Virus record (IMG/VR): IMGVR_UViG_3300006733_000035
Span: 1 to 30,087 of that record
DNA length: 30,087 nucleotides
Direction: 5' to 3' (one strand)
Source: a virus
Shown: one piece after another, positions 10,101 to 15,720 of the stretch
How positions within the stretch are numbered: the stretch's first letter is position 1
How the letters are laid out: each line of letters opens with the position of its first letter
Program-made: the position numbers and the translations under genes
The notes under the pieces: generated by a model
Seen by the model: the letters and a program-made list of their open reading frames with translations, nothing else
Databases searched by the model: none
What the model was told of the DNA's origin: nothing

Positions 10101-10883
10101 ATCAACAAACTGGCTTTCTTTGATAAGCCAGAGGAAATAGGAAAAGACATGCTTACATCTCTTGCCGGAAACTTTCCGCTTCTTGGCTCTATTGTGTTTG
10201 CCATTGAAACTGGCCAGCCATATTCTCCTATTCCAGTATTAGGCAATGTCATTCAGCTTATGTCAAACATCCACAAAGGCAATGTGGGAGATTCTATCTG
10301 GGACTTAACAGGATTTGTTGGCATGCCGAAACAGATAAGAAAAACCCTTGAGGGCTTAGTCGTAGCAACAGAAGGCAAAGTAGAATATAAAGGCAAGATG
10401 ATTTTCCCAGTAGAGGGAGCGATGGAGAAAATCCGAACAATCTTCATTGGAAAATGGGGTTCAATGGAAGCCCGCAATTATTTCAGAGTTTCAGACAGAA
10501 TGGAAAAGTTAGAGAAGCAATACTCTGACGAAAGAGATAACGTCATAATTCCTCTTTTAGAAGAAGGCGATATAAAAGGCGCCAAGGCCCGAGCCAAAAA
10601 ATTCAACAAAGAAATGGAAAAGAAAATTGGAAGGGTAGAGGAAAAATATGATGTAGAATTTGAAATCAATCGCAAGAGACTAACGATTCAAGATTCGGAC
10701 TTAGAGAGATGGCAGAAAGACATTGAAAAAGGAGAAAGAGGAAAACCATCTCTTGAAAGAAGGTTTGGCAAAAAGCCAACAGCAGAAAAAAAGAAAACGG
10801 TTCCCGGTGGAATTGGAAGTAGTATAGAAGGCATCAAAGGAGTATCTGGCGGAATCGGAACCATGATTAAAACTTTAAAGTAA
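4194..10883 (+). CDS. Giant polyvalent-type protein with ADP-ribosyltransferase-like segment
   Basis: At 2229 residues this is the largest gene in the window. It starts one base after the LysM gene, in the context aatATG with no SD. Visible parts are a helical, charged N-terminus; a Gly/Ala-rich amphipathic or membrane-like stretch at about 303-330; an ADP-ribosyltransferase-like segment at about 635-775 (SPTKDVARAYGE, ENPFVTTD, then QGYDSVIYKYDN and YQIFDVTKSEVV, resembling ART domains of polyvalent proteins); long coiled-coil and acidic linkers; helical domains at about 1400-1960; a hydrophobic stretch at about 1945-1970 (ARAIVAVFVSTYLETVI); and a basic helical C-terminus. Phage polyvalent proteins combine such effector and structural domains and are thought to enter the host with the DNA (established concept). 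Placement in the tail/lysis region fits a virion protein that aids DNA ejection. Catalytic residues of the ART part could not be confirmed. Confidence 0.6.
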   Translation: MAFEFLQKTKTPGFLKPLAGEFLFKKEPQEIGIKETLQYFPEALKETVIQPFQQIGDFLFKDVVQKATLQVKNAYDVAKDVLVKPELEFKPVDKLFDIDVEQQRFVSAAQESLETLKTTLFQEEQELKEIPKQGIVLTSTLERIPLIADYVRKTSPRQQAVDKSQKIEDLRASIDIFEELVEEQTLGERKEGILIEFKEGITDALKQPENLIPGYRLVAQAEEYGDLFTAVGKIQRNEELNDKEQGLITKYQAQGLPVNKSVPYLVGRMLPEMPAWMIEFTFGKGLVGKPVEKAVGKVIEKQIVAKTAGALAHAVAMGLANVPIGVAEKAIPYQEELENPLMSQFFEEIGGEFEWKKAMVQAFGSGFVETLTEYAGEAVQKPLKYLARVTLGKWLSKTGIKLTEGTLAKLIKQAGWNGIVGEVFEEELNEFFQAPLAEREYKAPWTKEGAQRLLVETLGIIAFQGIVTAVDALEGKLIPGLTIKIVGEAEDGAPILSDQVVKHTLENDISRYAEMQGLTEIANKIKNVDVPRPYTVKNLREAIFGALTQAEGEKIRPMVYNRIGQIEAQLQDVAEHPGLVAPKPAKAAPAKAVVPTEAKPELTPLQEMERAEKEKEAEKPELDKLAKATTGQKIEIKSFAGIADEKDSGFRSPTKDVARAYGEIKGGELHSVEDTLENPFVTTDQNAALKYLTETYAEELGAKAEELITRLQEEVAKTGKLPPDLPLVQEIDAFVKERLQEQGYDSVIYKYDNLPTPAPEYQIFDVTKSEVVPVEAKAVAPPPEIKPTVETGKRIFDSNASTLATMPEAKMSKEDFIEAGIAYYKTTDEFSKVKEENRQWALNTTRNEMAQLYQSVQEIIGVPAKPTKPKRAVTLFGEPAAPEPVTLETIAKGKKLPTPKETLAGSVQKAEDRWATLSVNAEELKEEIAKTKEPLEKRLEELKSARDKASVAVKKDLRKQIQEINDRLNEIDSIVNEDIFDFQLELRDMIIGDAKRQGVEFKSEEEEAQFGDDVLMALFDERTRVPYWDMSVQEVIDLTVKDYKENPPTEEELGAKESAIVMGAMVSPVGPYEAIRRKAPMEIPDTPITKKLQEKLETLGAREDNAGNLLEEGDYRAYVEGWCEGCFPKDLEYDEYHLYAERATTDIARKYIPEGLEVIEAGYIEEEVGDNPYGASYVIYKVKKEPTVEIPILGTVGEEGKIKFDRSVEEAAVKPNEDPNVAKGEEPEAMTVLPDEALGTESDEMTPEELEVMRQMAESEMSAGEWDDKIDRILNGTDKMRTPSDYDRSDWKMTLEGWYFRVFKDDPNLDPPDVVADNLGMTVNEFMTAIEKRIRGREAKRIPTERPKLKFTKEGITKISSDTSQVDKAITSHKAWLKRHKQMERDQERLGRFPVNFRKRYQSIAGEQEFYKYEQDYAEARVARHRGYTERLLNRLKEVGVRQEIIDQLKVNEDYLKDLVKIKREPLTKTISAVISKESLEYLEHTSAPPDAHVGWVKRYSAEAIAKDVRNLAQGYETGRRFFRRLGEGFENLIFNPVRRGERDAAKADYWLRKKTKAVFNLTKKEAEELMIYSVNLQRPDTWKLAVSDKLGTRIMKEQLLTKPLTALSPKVQEAYKVARKYVGLLYPKVKEVTVMRGREIGQVENYLPLYTRKDIKLIDEGGVFDWTRKDPYFASIKRRIPQVPIDLYELDFRKTWDSFITGVSRYMHIGKATVPVKYFIDSNEFQKIAGKETTKKVHEWYRFLVNPPKVEGFWRGLKIARGLNATYILGLKYATTVKQFLNLIDFTVITGFSRMLSATGQVLRNSPTAQMARESGSVQERTLGYAVSDLKGTIVKWLRKPPEFTDKLTAIIGKIALMDQQMAHLKEKGVDITKLSKEQLENIEEISDNVVDAVMGGMARSETPPVFRSELGKSVNMFYSQMNAKMQFYLTDIFRKKYPKLDELSGSHKKLLARAIVAVFVSTYLETVINKLAFFDKPEEIGKDMLTSLAGNFPLLGSIVFAIETGQPYSPIPVLGNVIQLMSNIHKGNVGDSIWDLTGFVGMPKQIRKTLEGLVVATEGKVEYKGKMIFPVEGAMEKIRTIFIGKWGSMEARNYFRVSDRMEKLEKQYSDERDNVIIPLLEEGDIKGAKARAKKFNKEMEKKIGRVEEKYDVEFEINRKRLTIQDSDLERWQKDIEKGERGKPSLERRFGKKPTAEKKKTVPGGIGSSIEGIKGVSGGIGTMIKTLK

Positions 10884-10889
10884 TCCAAT

Positions 10890-11168
10890 ATGTTAGAAGA
10901 TAAAGACGAAATAATGCGAGCTCTTGGCAGATTGGAAGGCACAGTCAAAACTGGCGTTGAGGCTTTGAAGTCTGATATTACAGATGTTAAAGATAGATTA
11001 GACAAACAGAATGGCGTAATTGCCGACAACCAAGAGGAATTAAAAGAGATAAAAAGTGAGCAAGATCAATGGAAGGGGAGGGCGCTGGGGGCTGGTTTTG
11101 TTGCCGGAGCTATTGGTTCTTTGATTGGCATAGGTCTTGCCATTTATAATTTCATGGCAGGAAAATGA
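10890..11168 (+). CDS. XhlA-like coiled-coil membrane protein (lysis module)
   Basis: A 92-residue protein. The first 60 residues form a heptad-rich helix (RLEGTVKTGVEALKSDITDV, then a second helical repeat). A single Gly-rich membrane segment at about 66-88 (ALGAGFVAGAIGSLIGIGLA) follows, then a short basic tail. Coiled coil plus C-terminal anchor is the architecture of the haemolysin XhlA family, which works with a holin in phage lysis cassettes. The next gene, a lysozyme, starts four bases before this one ends (ATGA overlap at 11165-11168), which supports a lysis role. The start is aatATG without SD. Confidence 0.6.
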   Translation: MLEDKDEIMRALGRLEGTVKTGVEALKSDITDVKDRLDKQNGVIADNQEELKEIKSEQDQWKGRALGAGFVAGAIGSLIGIGLAIYNFMAGK

Positions 11169-11551
11169 CTTTTAGAGAAGCAAGAAGAATACTAAAAGAA
11201 ATCAGCGAGGCTTTGAAAATCATTAGTTTAAAATGGTCTTGTTTGCAAATTTGCAAGAAAGAGGGTTTGAATAGAGAAAATACAGACATTATGATGGCAG
11301 TAATTCAGGCAGAATCCGGTTGGAATCCATTAGCAATCGGCAAAAACACAGATGGCTCTTGGGATTATGGCATTATCCAAGCTAACTCTTATTGGTATAT
11401 TAAGAAAATGAAACTTTTAACAAAATGGGAGGCGTTGCATAATCCCAAAAAAGCAATGACAGTAATGGCAAAAAGAATTAAAATGGGCCGCATTACAGAT
11501 TGGAGCGCTTACAAGAATGGAAGTTATAGGAAATTCTTAAAGGTCGTTTAG
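11165..11551 (+). CDS. Endolysin: lysozyme-like transglycosylase
   Basis: 128 residues of lysozyme/SLT fold. The catalytic-glutamate motif is AVIQAESGWNP with E50. It is followed by the substrate-cleft motif DYGIIQANSYW (67-77) and a C-terminal helix with the W-AYKNGSY pattern typical of this family. It would cleave the MurNAc-GlcNAc bonds of peptidoglycan. There is no signal peptide, so export would depend on the holin genes on either side. A weak AGGAA precedes the ATG, and the start overlaps the stop of the XhlA-like gene. Because fibre and virion genes lie just upstream, a virion-associated lysozyme is the alternative; placement next to holins favours an endolysin. Confidence 0.75.
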   Translation: MTFREARRILKEISEALKIISLKWSCLQICKKEGLNRENTDIMMAVIQAESGWNPLAIGKNTDGSWDYGIIQANSYWYIKKMKLLTKWEALHNPKKAMTVMAKRIKMGRITDWSAYKNGSYRKFLKVV

Positions 11552-11608
11552 AAACTATTATTAGAGCTTATAGGCGGTGCTTCAGAGCCGTTTTTGGGCC
11601 AAATCAAT

Positions 11609-11866
11609 ATGATTAGCCAAGAAGTTAAAGAAAAATTAAAACATAGATTTATTTCTTTATTGTGGCGGGCCGGAGGGATGCTTGCTATAATGGGTTTGGA
11701 ATTTATAACAACCAACATGGGATTGCTTGATTTATCTCCTTTGGTTGTTACTATTATAGGATTGTGTGTTGGAGAAATTACGAAGTTTCTTAATGTGAAT
11801 CTTCCAGAAATTAGAAAAATGAAAAATCCAAACAAGCCGGCTGGGGAAAGTCAGCCAGCCCAATAA
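11609..11866 (+). CDS. Holin (two membrane segments)
   Basis: 85 residues from the ATG at 11609 (aatATG); a TTG at 11594 would add five. Two hydrophobic helices lie at about 16-36 (the WRAGGMLAIMGLEF part) and 42-60 (SPLVVTIIGLCVG), followed by a polar, Pro/Lys-rich tail of about 25 residues. Size, two-helix topology and position straight after the lysozyme are those of a class II phage holin, which forms membrane lesions that release the endolysin. I cannot assign a named holin family from sequence alone. Confidence 0.65.
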   Translation: MISQEVKEKLKHRFISLLWRAGGMLAIMGLEFITTNMGLLDLSPLVVTIIGLCVGEITKFLNVNLPEIRKMKNPNKPAGESQPAQ

Positions 11867-11900
11867 GGTCGGCATTATAAACTCTTAACTAAACAAAATT

Positions 11901-12083
11901 ATGACCTTAGAAGAATTAAAAACCAAAGTTACCGAAGCTCTTGAAGGAGTAAGTGATAAAGTCAATGAGCTTTTTGACCAATATGAAAAAGAAGAGAAAC
12001 TAGAAGAAGGGGAAGAAAGCGAGGGCGAAAAGGAAGAGGAGGATGATGAAGAGGAAGAAGATGAGGAAAGTGAAGGCGAGTAA
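11901..12083 (+). CDS. Small highly acidic protein
   Basis: 60 residues. The first 30 could form an amphipathic helix (EELKTKVTEALEGVSDKVNE). The second half is almost entirely Glu/Asp/Ser/Gly. No family is recognised. It is the last gene before the terminator at 12097, so it belongs to the lysis or late transcript. Strongly acidic small phage proteins are sometimes DNA mimics that block DNA-binding host proteins, but a low-complexity acidic tail is not enough to claim that. The gene has no SD. Confidence 0.6.
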   Translation: MTLEELKTKVTEALEGVSDKVNELFDQYEKEEKLEEGEESEGEKEEEDDEEEEDEESEGE

Positions 12084-12096
12084 TTATTGAAAACAG

Positions 12097-12134
12097 CCTC
12101 CCGTTTAAGCTACCCGCTTTCGGGAGGTTTTAAT
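12097..12134 (+). terminator. Intrinsic terminator closing the lysis/late region
   Basis: CCTCCCG (12097-12103) pairs perfectly with CGGGAGG (12121-12127) across a 17-base loop and is followed by TTTTAATTTTA. It lies 14 bases after the stop of the acidic-protein gene and just before the promoter at 12162, so it marks a boundary between modules. Confidence 0.85.
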
Positions 12135-12161
12135 TTTATTTTATAAAACATTTTAAAATCC

Positions 12162-12189
12162 TTGACAAAGTTTTTTAAATAATTAAAAT
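12162..12189 (+). promoter_or_regulatory. Sigma70-type promoter of the early/recombination region
   Basis: A perfect -35 TTGACA (12162-12167), a 16-base spacer and TAAAAT (12184-12189, five of six to consensus). The predicted start of transcription falls near 12196, two bases before the ATG at 12198. The first mRNA would therefore be leaderless or nearly so. It lies directly after the terminator. Confidence 0.8.
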
Positions 12190-12197
12190 TAAATTAT

Positions 12198-12380
12198 ATG
12201 AAAAGAGATCACAAACCAAACAAGGTTGCCACCAGAGAATTGGGAAAAATCCTTAAATTAAGAGGGAAAGGTTTGACTTTCGGGGACATTAGTATTATTG
12301 TTAAAGAACAATACAAGAAAGATATTTCTCCACAGGGTATCAAATATCTGGTTGATAATTTTAAAAAAGTTAATCCTTGA
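12198..12380 (+). CDS. Small basic helix-turn-helix-like protein, first gene of the early region
   Basis: 60 residues, basic. The stretch TRELGKILKLRGKGLTFGDI, followed by a second helix and SPQGIKYLVDNFKK, reads as a helix-turn-helix of the kind found in small regulators or resolvase-type DNA-binding domains. Its position as the first gene behind the promoter suggests a transcriptional regulator of the early operon. No specific family is recognised, and no operator is obvious apart from the promoter itself. The start codon lies about where transcription should begin, so translation may be leaderless. Confidence 0.55.
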   Translation: MKRDHKPNKVATRELGKILKLRGKGLTFGDISIIVKEQYKKDISPQGIKYLVDNFKKVNP

Positions 12381-12382
12381 CA

Positions 12383-12583
12383 ATGCGAAAAATCTTAACA
12401 GATGAAGAAAAAAAAACACCAATGGGGCAAATCCTTCTTCAGTTTAAGTATTATCAATTAACAAATCCTGAAGTCAGGGAAAAGTTGGAAAAAAAAATAA
12501 CAGAAAAATTCGGGAATGGAGGGTATAGCATGATTAAATCTTTAGAGAATTGTCGTTTATTACCAAAAACTATTAAAAAATAA
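12383..12583 (+). CDS. Hypothetical small protein
   Basis: 66 residues from the ATG at 12383; a TTG at 12377, overlapping the previous stop, would add two. It is charged and helical, with no cysteine pairs, membrane segments or recognisable motif. It is close behind the HTH-like gene and 15 bases ahead of the annealase gene, so it is probably part of the early operon. Function unknown. Confidence 0.55.
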   Translation: MRKILTDEEKKTPMGQILLQFKYYQLTNPEVREKLEKKITEKFGNGGYSMIKSLENCRLLPKTIKK

Positions 12584-12598
12584 TAATTTAAAATAACT

Positions 12599-13330
12599 AT
12601 GAACAAAAAAGCGGGTAGCAAAACAAAAGCCATTGTAAAAGCAAAAGCGGCTCAAAAAACCAAAAGAGCTTTAATGAAAGGTGGGAGTTTTCTTAATACA
12701 AGACAGCTCCTTTTTATTTTGCAGAAAACTCCAGCCAGCCATATTTACAAAAGAAAAGGAAAGGGCGGTGGCGAATGGGAATATGTAACTGGAACTTATA
12801 TGAAAAAATGTCTTAATCATACTTTTGGCTGGATGTGGGATTTTGAGATTAACTGGGAAAAAATCTCAATGGAAGCCAGACAAATTGTGGTTAAAGGCCG
12901 ATTAACAATTAAAAACTCTAAGGGCCAAGTGATGATTACCAAAGAACAATATGGCCGAGCTGATATTAAAGTCAAAAGAGATACTGAAAAATGTCTTGAT
13001 CTTGGTAATGATTTTAAGGCCGCGGCCACTGATGCTTTAAAGAAATGCGCCTCTGAATTGGGTTTTGCTTCTGATGTTTATGGTAAAGAAGAATTTAAAC
13101 AAATTCAGCGGGTTGATAAAACCTTTCAGCCTCCGACAGAAAAAGAGGAAAAGGCCGAAGCAAGAGAAAAAGTTAAACAATTAAAATCTCTTTTAAAGGG
13201 CAAAACTGATGAGCGGAAACTTGCTAATTTACGCAAAAGAACAGGTATCACTCCTGATAGTTTCAAGGGAATGACTGAAAAGCACGCAGAGGTTTTGATT
13301 GAAGCATTAGACGCTATGAGTAAAAAATAA
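12599..13330 (+). CDS. Rad52/Sak-family single-strand annealing protein
   Basis: 243 residues with a Rad52/22-type core at about 31-166. The core has W-W-F-I-W hydrophobics around 78-86, the strand motif QIVVKGRLTIKNSKG (95-109), Y-GRADIK, and the hallmark helix DFKAAATDALKKCASELGF followed by DVYG (138-162). Sak-type proteins anneal complementary single strands and drive phage homologous recombination. The next gene is a PD-(D/E)XK nuclease, the expected exonuclease partner. The Lys/Ala-rich first 30 residues look like a DNA-binding tail, and the C-terminal 75 residues are helical and charged and may bind a partner. Confidence 0.8.
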   Translation: MNKKAGSKTKAIVKAKAAQKTKRALMKGGSFLNTRQLLFILQKTPASHIYKRKGKGGGEWEYVTGTYMKKCLNHTFGWMWDFEINWEKISMEARQIVVKGRLTIKNSKGQVMITKEQYGRADIKVKRDTEKCLDLGNDFKAAATDALKKCASELGFASDVYGKEEFKQIQRVDKTFQPPTEKEEKAEAREKVKQLKSLLKGKTDERKLANLRKRTGITPDSFKGMTEKHAEVLIEALDAMSKK

Positions 13331-13336
13331 AACAAT

Positions 13337-14155
13337 ATGCTAAAAGAAATTAAACTTTATAACAACACAGTTACAATTAGATTTGACGATGAGAATCATA
13401 AGTATTGGGATGAAAAAGGAGAGCGATTAAAGTCAGTGACTAAGATTACCGGCGTTGTTGATAAATCTGCCGCTTTAATGGGCTGGGCTATAAAAAAGAT
13501 GGGGCTATTTTTAGAAAAGAATTGGAAACCGAATAAAATTTACACAAAGAACGAAAGAGATGAGTTAATTGCTCTTGCTAAAAAAGAATACCGTTGGTTT
13601 CAGAAAAAAGCACAAGATATTGGGACAGAAATTCATGAGTGGATCTCGGATTGGATTTTGGGTAAAAATCCAGTAATGCCAGAGAATAAGAAAGTGCTTA
13701 ATGGCGTTAAAGCATTTTTAAGGTTTCAGAAAAAGTATAACTTTGAATGGCTTGCTTCAGAGAGAGTCGTTTATAGTAGGAAATATGGCTATTGTGGCAC
13801 TTTGGACGGAATCGCAAAAGGCGCAATAAGGCAAGAGAAAGAAACTACTATTGCTGGCGTTAATGTTAAGGTTAAAGTTTTGGTTGACTTTAAAAGCACT
13901 AATGAAAAGATAGACAAGGCAACTGGAGAAGTTATAGAAGTTCCAATTTATCCCGAAAGCGCGCTTCAAACTTCAGGATACCAAGTGGCTTATGAAGAAG
14001 AAACTAAAGAAAAAATTAGTTATAGGATAGTAATAGCGTTTGGCAAACTAACAGGAGAGTTTAATTTCAAGGTATTTGACGAGAATATGAAGGATAGAAA
14101 GGCGTTTTTGGCCTGCCGGACTACCGAAAAACGATTAGAAGAATTAAAAAAATAA
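13337..14155 (+). CDS. PD-(D/E)XK exonuclease (RecB/Cas4-like), partner of the annealase
   Basis: 272 residues with the motifs of the RecB/Cas4-like nuclease superfamily. These are GTEIHEW (H100), an acidic SERVVYS (E142), GYCGTLDGIA (D157), the core VLVDFKST (D184, K186), and the downstream ALQTSGYQVAYEE helix (Q211, Y215). It should degrade double-stranded ends to give single strands for the Rad52/Sak protein encoded just upstream, a standard phage recombination pair. There is no Cys cluster, so it is not an iron-sulphur Cas4. It starts six bases after the annealase stop, in the context aatATG without SD. The candidate origin follows directly after it. Confidence 0.75.
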   Translation: MLKEIKLYNNTVTIRFDDENHKYWDEKGERLKSVTKITGVVDKSAALMGWAIKKMGLFLEKNWKPNKIYTKNERDELIALAKKEYRWFQKKAQDIGTEIHEWISDWILGKNPVMPENKKVLNGVKAFLRFQKKYNFEWLASERVVYSRKYGYCGTLDGIAKGAIRQEKETTIAGVNVKVKVLVDFKSTNEKIDKATGEVIEVPIYPESALQTSGYQVAYEEETKEKISYRIVIAFGKLTGEFNFKVFDENMKDRKAFLACRTTEKRLEELKK

Positions 14156-14157
14156 GG

Positions 14158-14328
14158 TGTGGATAAGTTGTGGAAAACTCTGTGAATAGACGAGGCATAC
14201 AGTAATATACAGTAATTTTCCCCATTCTACTCCCCTATTTTTCCACAATTATTTCCCAGCTCAAGTAAGTTCAAAAACCGAGTTTTCCACAGCACCAACA
14301 ACAACAAATAATATATATATATATATAT
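14158..14328. other. Candidate replication origin: DnaA boxes, short direct repeats and an AT tract
   Basis: The gap 14156-14369 holds a DnaA-box cluster: TGTGGATAA (14158-14166, perfect), TGTGGAAAA (14169-14177), TGTGAATAG (14181-14189, one mismatch), then the opposite orientation TTTTCCACA at 14239-14247 and 14283-14291. The first three start 11 and 12 bases apart, about one helix turn. A tandem 10-base repeat ATACAGTAAT occupies 14197-14216. An (AT)9 run at 14311-14328 could be the unwinding element. This arrangement fits an origin opened by the host DnaA protein. It sits in the recombination/replication region. Confidence 0.65.
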
Positions 14329-14369
14329 CTTTATAGAAAGGTTGAGTAAAGCCAATAATTCAAAAAACC

Positions 14370-14603
14370 ATGTTAGTATCGCAAACCAAAGAGTTAAGAA
14401 AACAGATAGATTTCTGTATTAAAACCACAGAAAAACATCTTCGAGAAAATCAAGATGCCCCGGCTTCCAAGACCGTTGTTAGAGAATTATGTTTGGTAAG
14501 AACCAAACTTCAAGAAGCCAAAATGTGGGCAGGCAAGATATTGGAAGTAATGGGGCGTACCCTTCCAGAGGAATATAGAGACGAATATAAGAAAGAAAAA
14601 TGA
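14370..14603 (+). CDS. Acb2-like cyclic-nucleotide sponge (anti-CBASS candidate)
   Basis: 77 residues, entirely helical. The segment RELCLVRTKLQEAKMWAG (39-56) matches my recollection of the Acb2/Tad1 hairpin-type phage family, whose members typically show REL/A-T-LQEA-MWA. Acb2 proteins are small helical oligomers that bind and hide the cyclic oligonucleotides made by CBASS, and some also bind Thoeris signals (established). N-terminal helix 1-27, turn with Pro31 and helix 34-62 give the expected hairpin. It sits alone behind the candidate origin, without SD. Recognition rests on a short motif, so the family is likely but unproven. Confidence 0.55.
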   Translation: MLVSQTKELRKQIDFCIKTTEKHLRENQDAPASKTVVRELCLVRTKLQEAKMWAGKILEVMGRTLPEEYRDEYKKEK

Positions 14604-14636
14604 TAAGTGGGGTGCCTGCCTAAAACTTAATTTACA

Positions 14637-14739
14637 AAGAGGTTACTCCATTTCCTAATTGTAGATGGCCATATTGACCAATGGTTGGGGCGACCCGAAA
14701 CATCGGTGGGTTAAATGAAGAAGTGAGTTTTGACCTCTT
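14637..14739 (+). ncRNA. Structured RNA candidate (HEARO-like possibility)
   Basis: In the gap between the Acb2-like and nuclease genes, AAGAGGTTA (14637-14645) pairs with TGACCTCTT (14731-14739): nine pairs, one G-U. Inside are CCAT/ATGG (14669-14672 with 14681-14684) and a perfect CCGA-AACA-TCGG hairpin (14695-14706). The upstream gene ends in ATGA. HEARO RNAs (guide RNAs of IscB-type nucleases) are, as I recall, often inserted after such a tetranucleotide and lie upstream of a nuclease gene. Here the next gene is a Hjc-like nuclease, not IscB. The HEARO link is a hypothesis; the fold is directly visible. Confidence 0.45.
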
Positions 14740-14763
14740 AACTTAACAGCCCATTCATTAACT

Positions 14764-15318
14764 ATGGAATCAAAAACAAATTACCAAAAGGGTAAAGACT
14801 TTGAAAACTATATTGCCAAAGAATTAAGAAAAGAAGGATTCCTGGCTTACCGAGAGATTGGAAGTGGCAATGGAAAAAGGAAAGGAGATATTTTCAGTTC
14901 CTTTCCCTTTTTAATAGAAGTCAAAAACCAAGAAACAATTAAAATAAAAGAATGGATTAGGCAGTCCAAAAGAGACGCAGGACAAGGATTTGCTGACCTA
15001 GATAAATGGGCTTTAGTTTTTCGGGACCCGGAGAGTCCTGAAATGAATCCCCGTGTTTATGCCACAATAGACTTTTGGCAATTAGTATCATTGGTAAAAA
15101 AAGTGGCCAAGCCAAGAACAGAAGATCCGGACAAGGATCTAAAATGGAAACTTTCCAAGATGCAGACTGATTTCAATAGTCTTTTAAGAGAATTAGAAAA
15201 GTTTGAAGAGCGGTGTGTGGCCGATTCAGTAAATTCAGGGACTAGTAGAGAACTAAAGTGGAAAATCGTCACTGCCAAAAAGAGTATTTCGCAAGTATTA
15301 TCAAAACTAAGGAAATAA
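14764..15318 (+). CDS. Hjc-like PD-(D/E)XK nuclease (possible Holliday-junction resolvase)
   Basis: 184 residues. The N-terminal 120 show the archaeal-type Hjc / PD-(D/E)XK layout: GKDFENYIAKELRKEGF (E14), REIGSGNGKRKGDIF (D42), then LIEVKNQ (E52, K54) and a distal W-ALVFRDP strand. Such enzymes cleave branched DNA or act as small restriction-like nucleases. The C-terminal 50 residues (LKWKLSKMQTDFNSLLRELE and after) are helical. Its place among recombination genes favours junction resolution during replication or packaging. The ATG has no SD. Confidence 0.6.
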   Translation: MESKTNYQKGKDFENYIAKELRKEGFLAYREIGSGNGKRKGDIFSSFPFLIEVKNQETIKIKEWIRQSKRDAGQGFADLDKWALVFRDPESPEMNPRVYATIDFWQLVSLVKKVAKPRTEDPDKDLKWKLSKMQTDFNSLLRELEKFEERCVADSVNSGTSRELKWKIVTAKKSISQVLSKLRK

Positions 15319-15319
15319 G

Positions 15320-15718
15320 ATGGTCGAAGAAGCAAGATCAATTATTGGTTTCAAGTTAAAATACAAAACCTTCATTAAGATTCTTGAAGAAAACATTAGC
15401 AAAGATGGAATCCTTAGAGATTTGTCAGTGGGATACAGTGTTATTGAGGAAATTCCTAAAAAAGTAATTGTTTGGAAGCAAACCAAAAAGAGAGAGTATT
15501 TTTTCGGAATCAAAACAGAAAGAGTGATTGTAGAAAACAATGCTTTTTTGGGGAATTGTGATGTTTTTGTACAAGGCACATTTGGATCTTTCGTTCCACC
15601 CGGACCTTTCGTTACACCTATCAAGTCCCTTTTTAGTAAAAATGTATGTTGTAAAAAGGGAGGTGGGTTCATTGTGATTCCCGGTGCCACTGTAATTCCC
15701 AGCGAACCAAAGAAATAG
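15320..15718 (+). CDS. Hypothetical protein with C-terminal Gly/Pro-rich segment
   Basis: 132 residues, starting one base after the nuclease stop behind a modest AGGAAATAAG ribosome site. The first 80 residues alternate short helices and strands (EEIPKKVIVWKQTKKREYFF). The second half is rich in Gly, Pro, Val and Phe (GTFGSFVPPGPFVTP) and has an adjacent Cys pair (CC) near residue 111. No family is recognised. Close coupling to the nuclease suggests co-expression. The beta-rich tail might be a binding domain. Nothing more can be said. Confidence 0.5.
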   Translation: MVEEARSIIGFKLKYKTFIKILEENISKDGILRDLSVGYSVIEEIPKKVIVWKQTKKREYFFGIKTERVIVENNAFLGNCDVFVQGTFGSFVPPGPFVTPIKSLFSKNVCCKKGGGFIVIPGATVIPSEPKK

Positions 15719-15720
15719 AA

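Noticed and set aside
12371-12388. Second TTGACA-like box (cctTGACAATG) near 12377
   Set aside because: It coincides with the stop/start junction of two genes and no suitable -10 follows at the right distance.
14308-14330. AT repeat read as a CRISPR or satellite array
   Set aside because: Simple dinucleotide run without spacers; better explained as an unwinding element.
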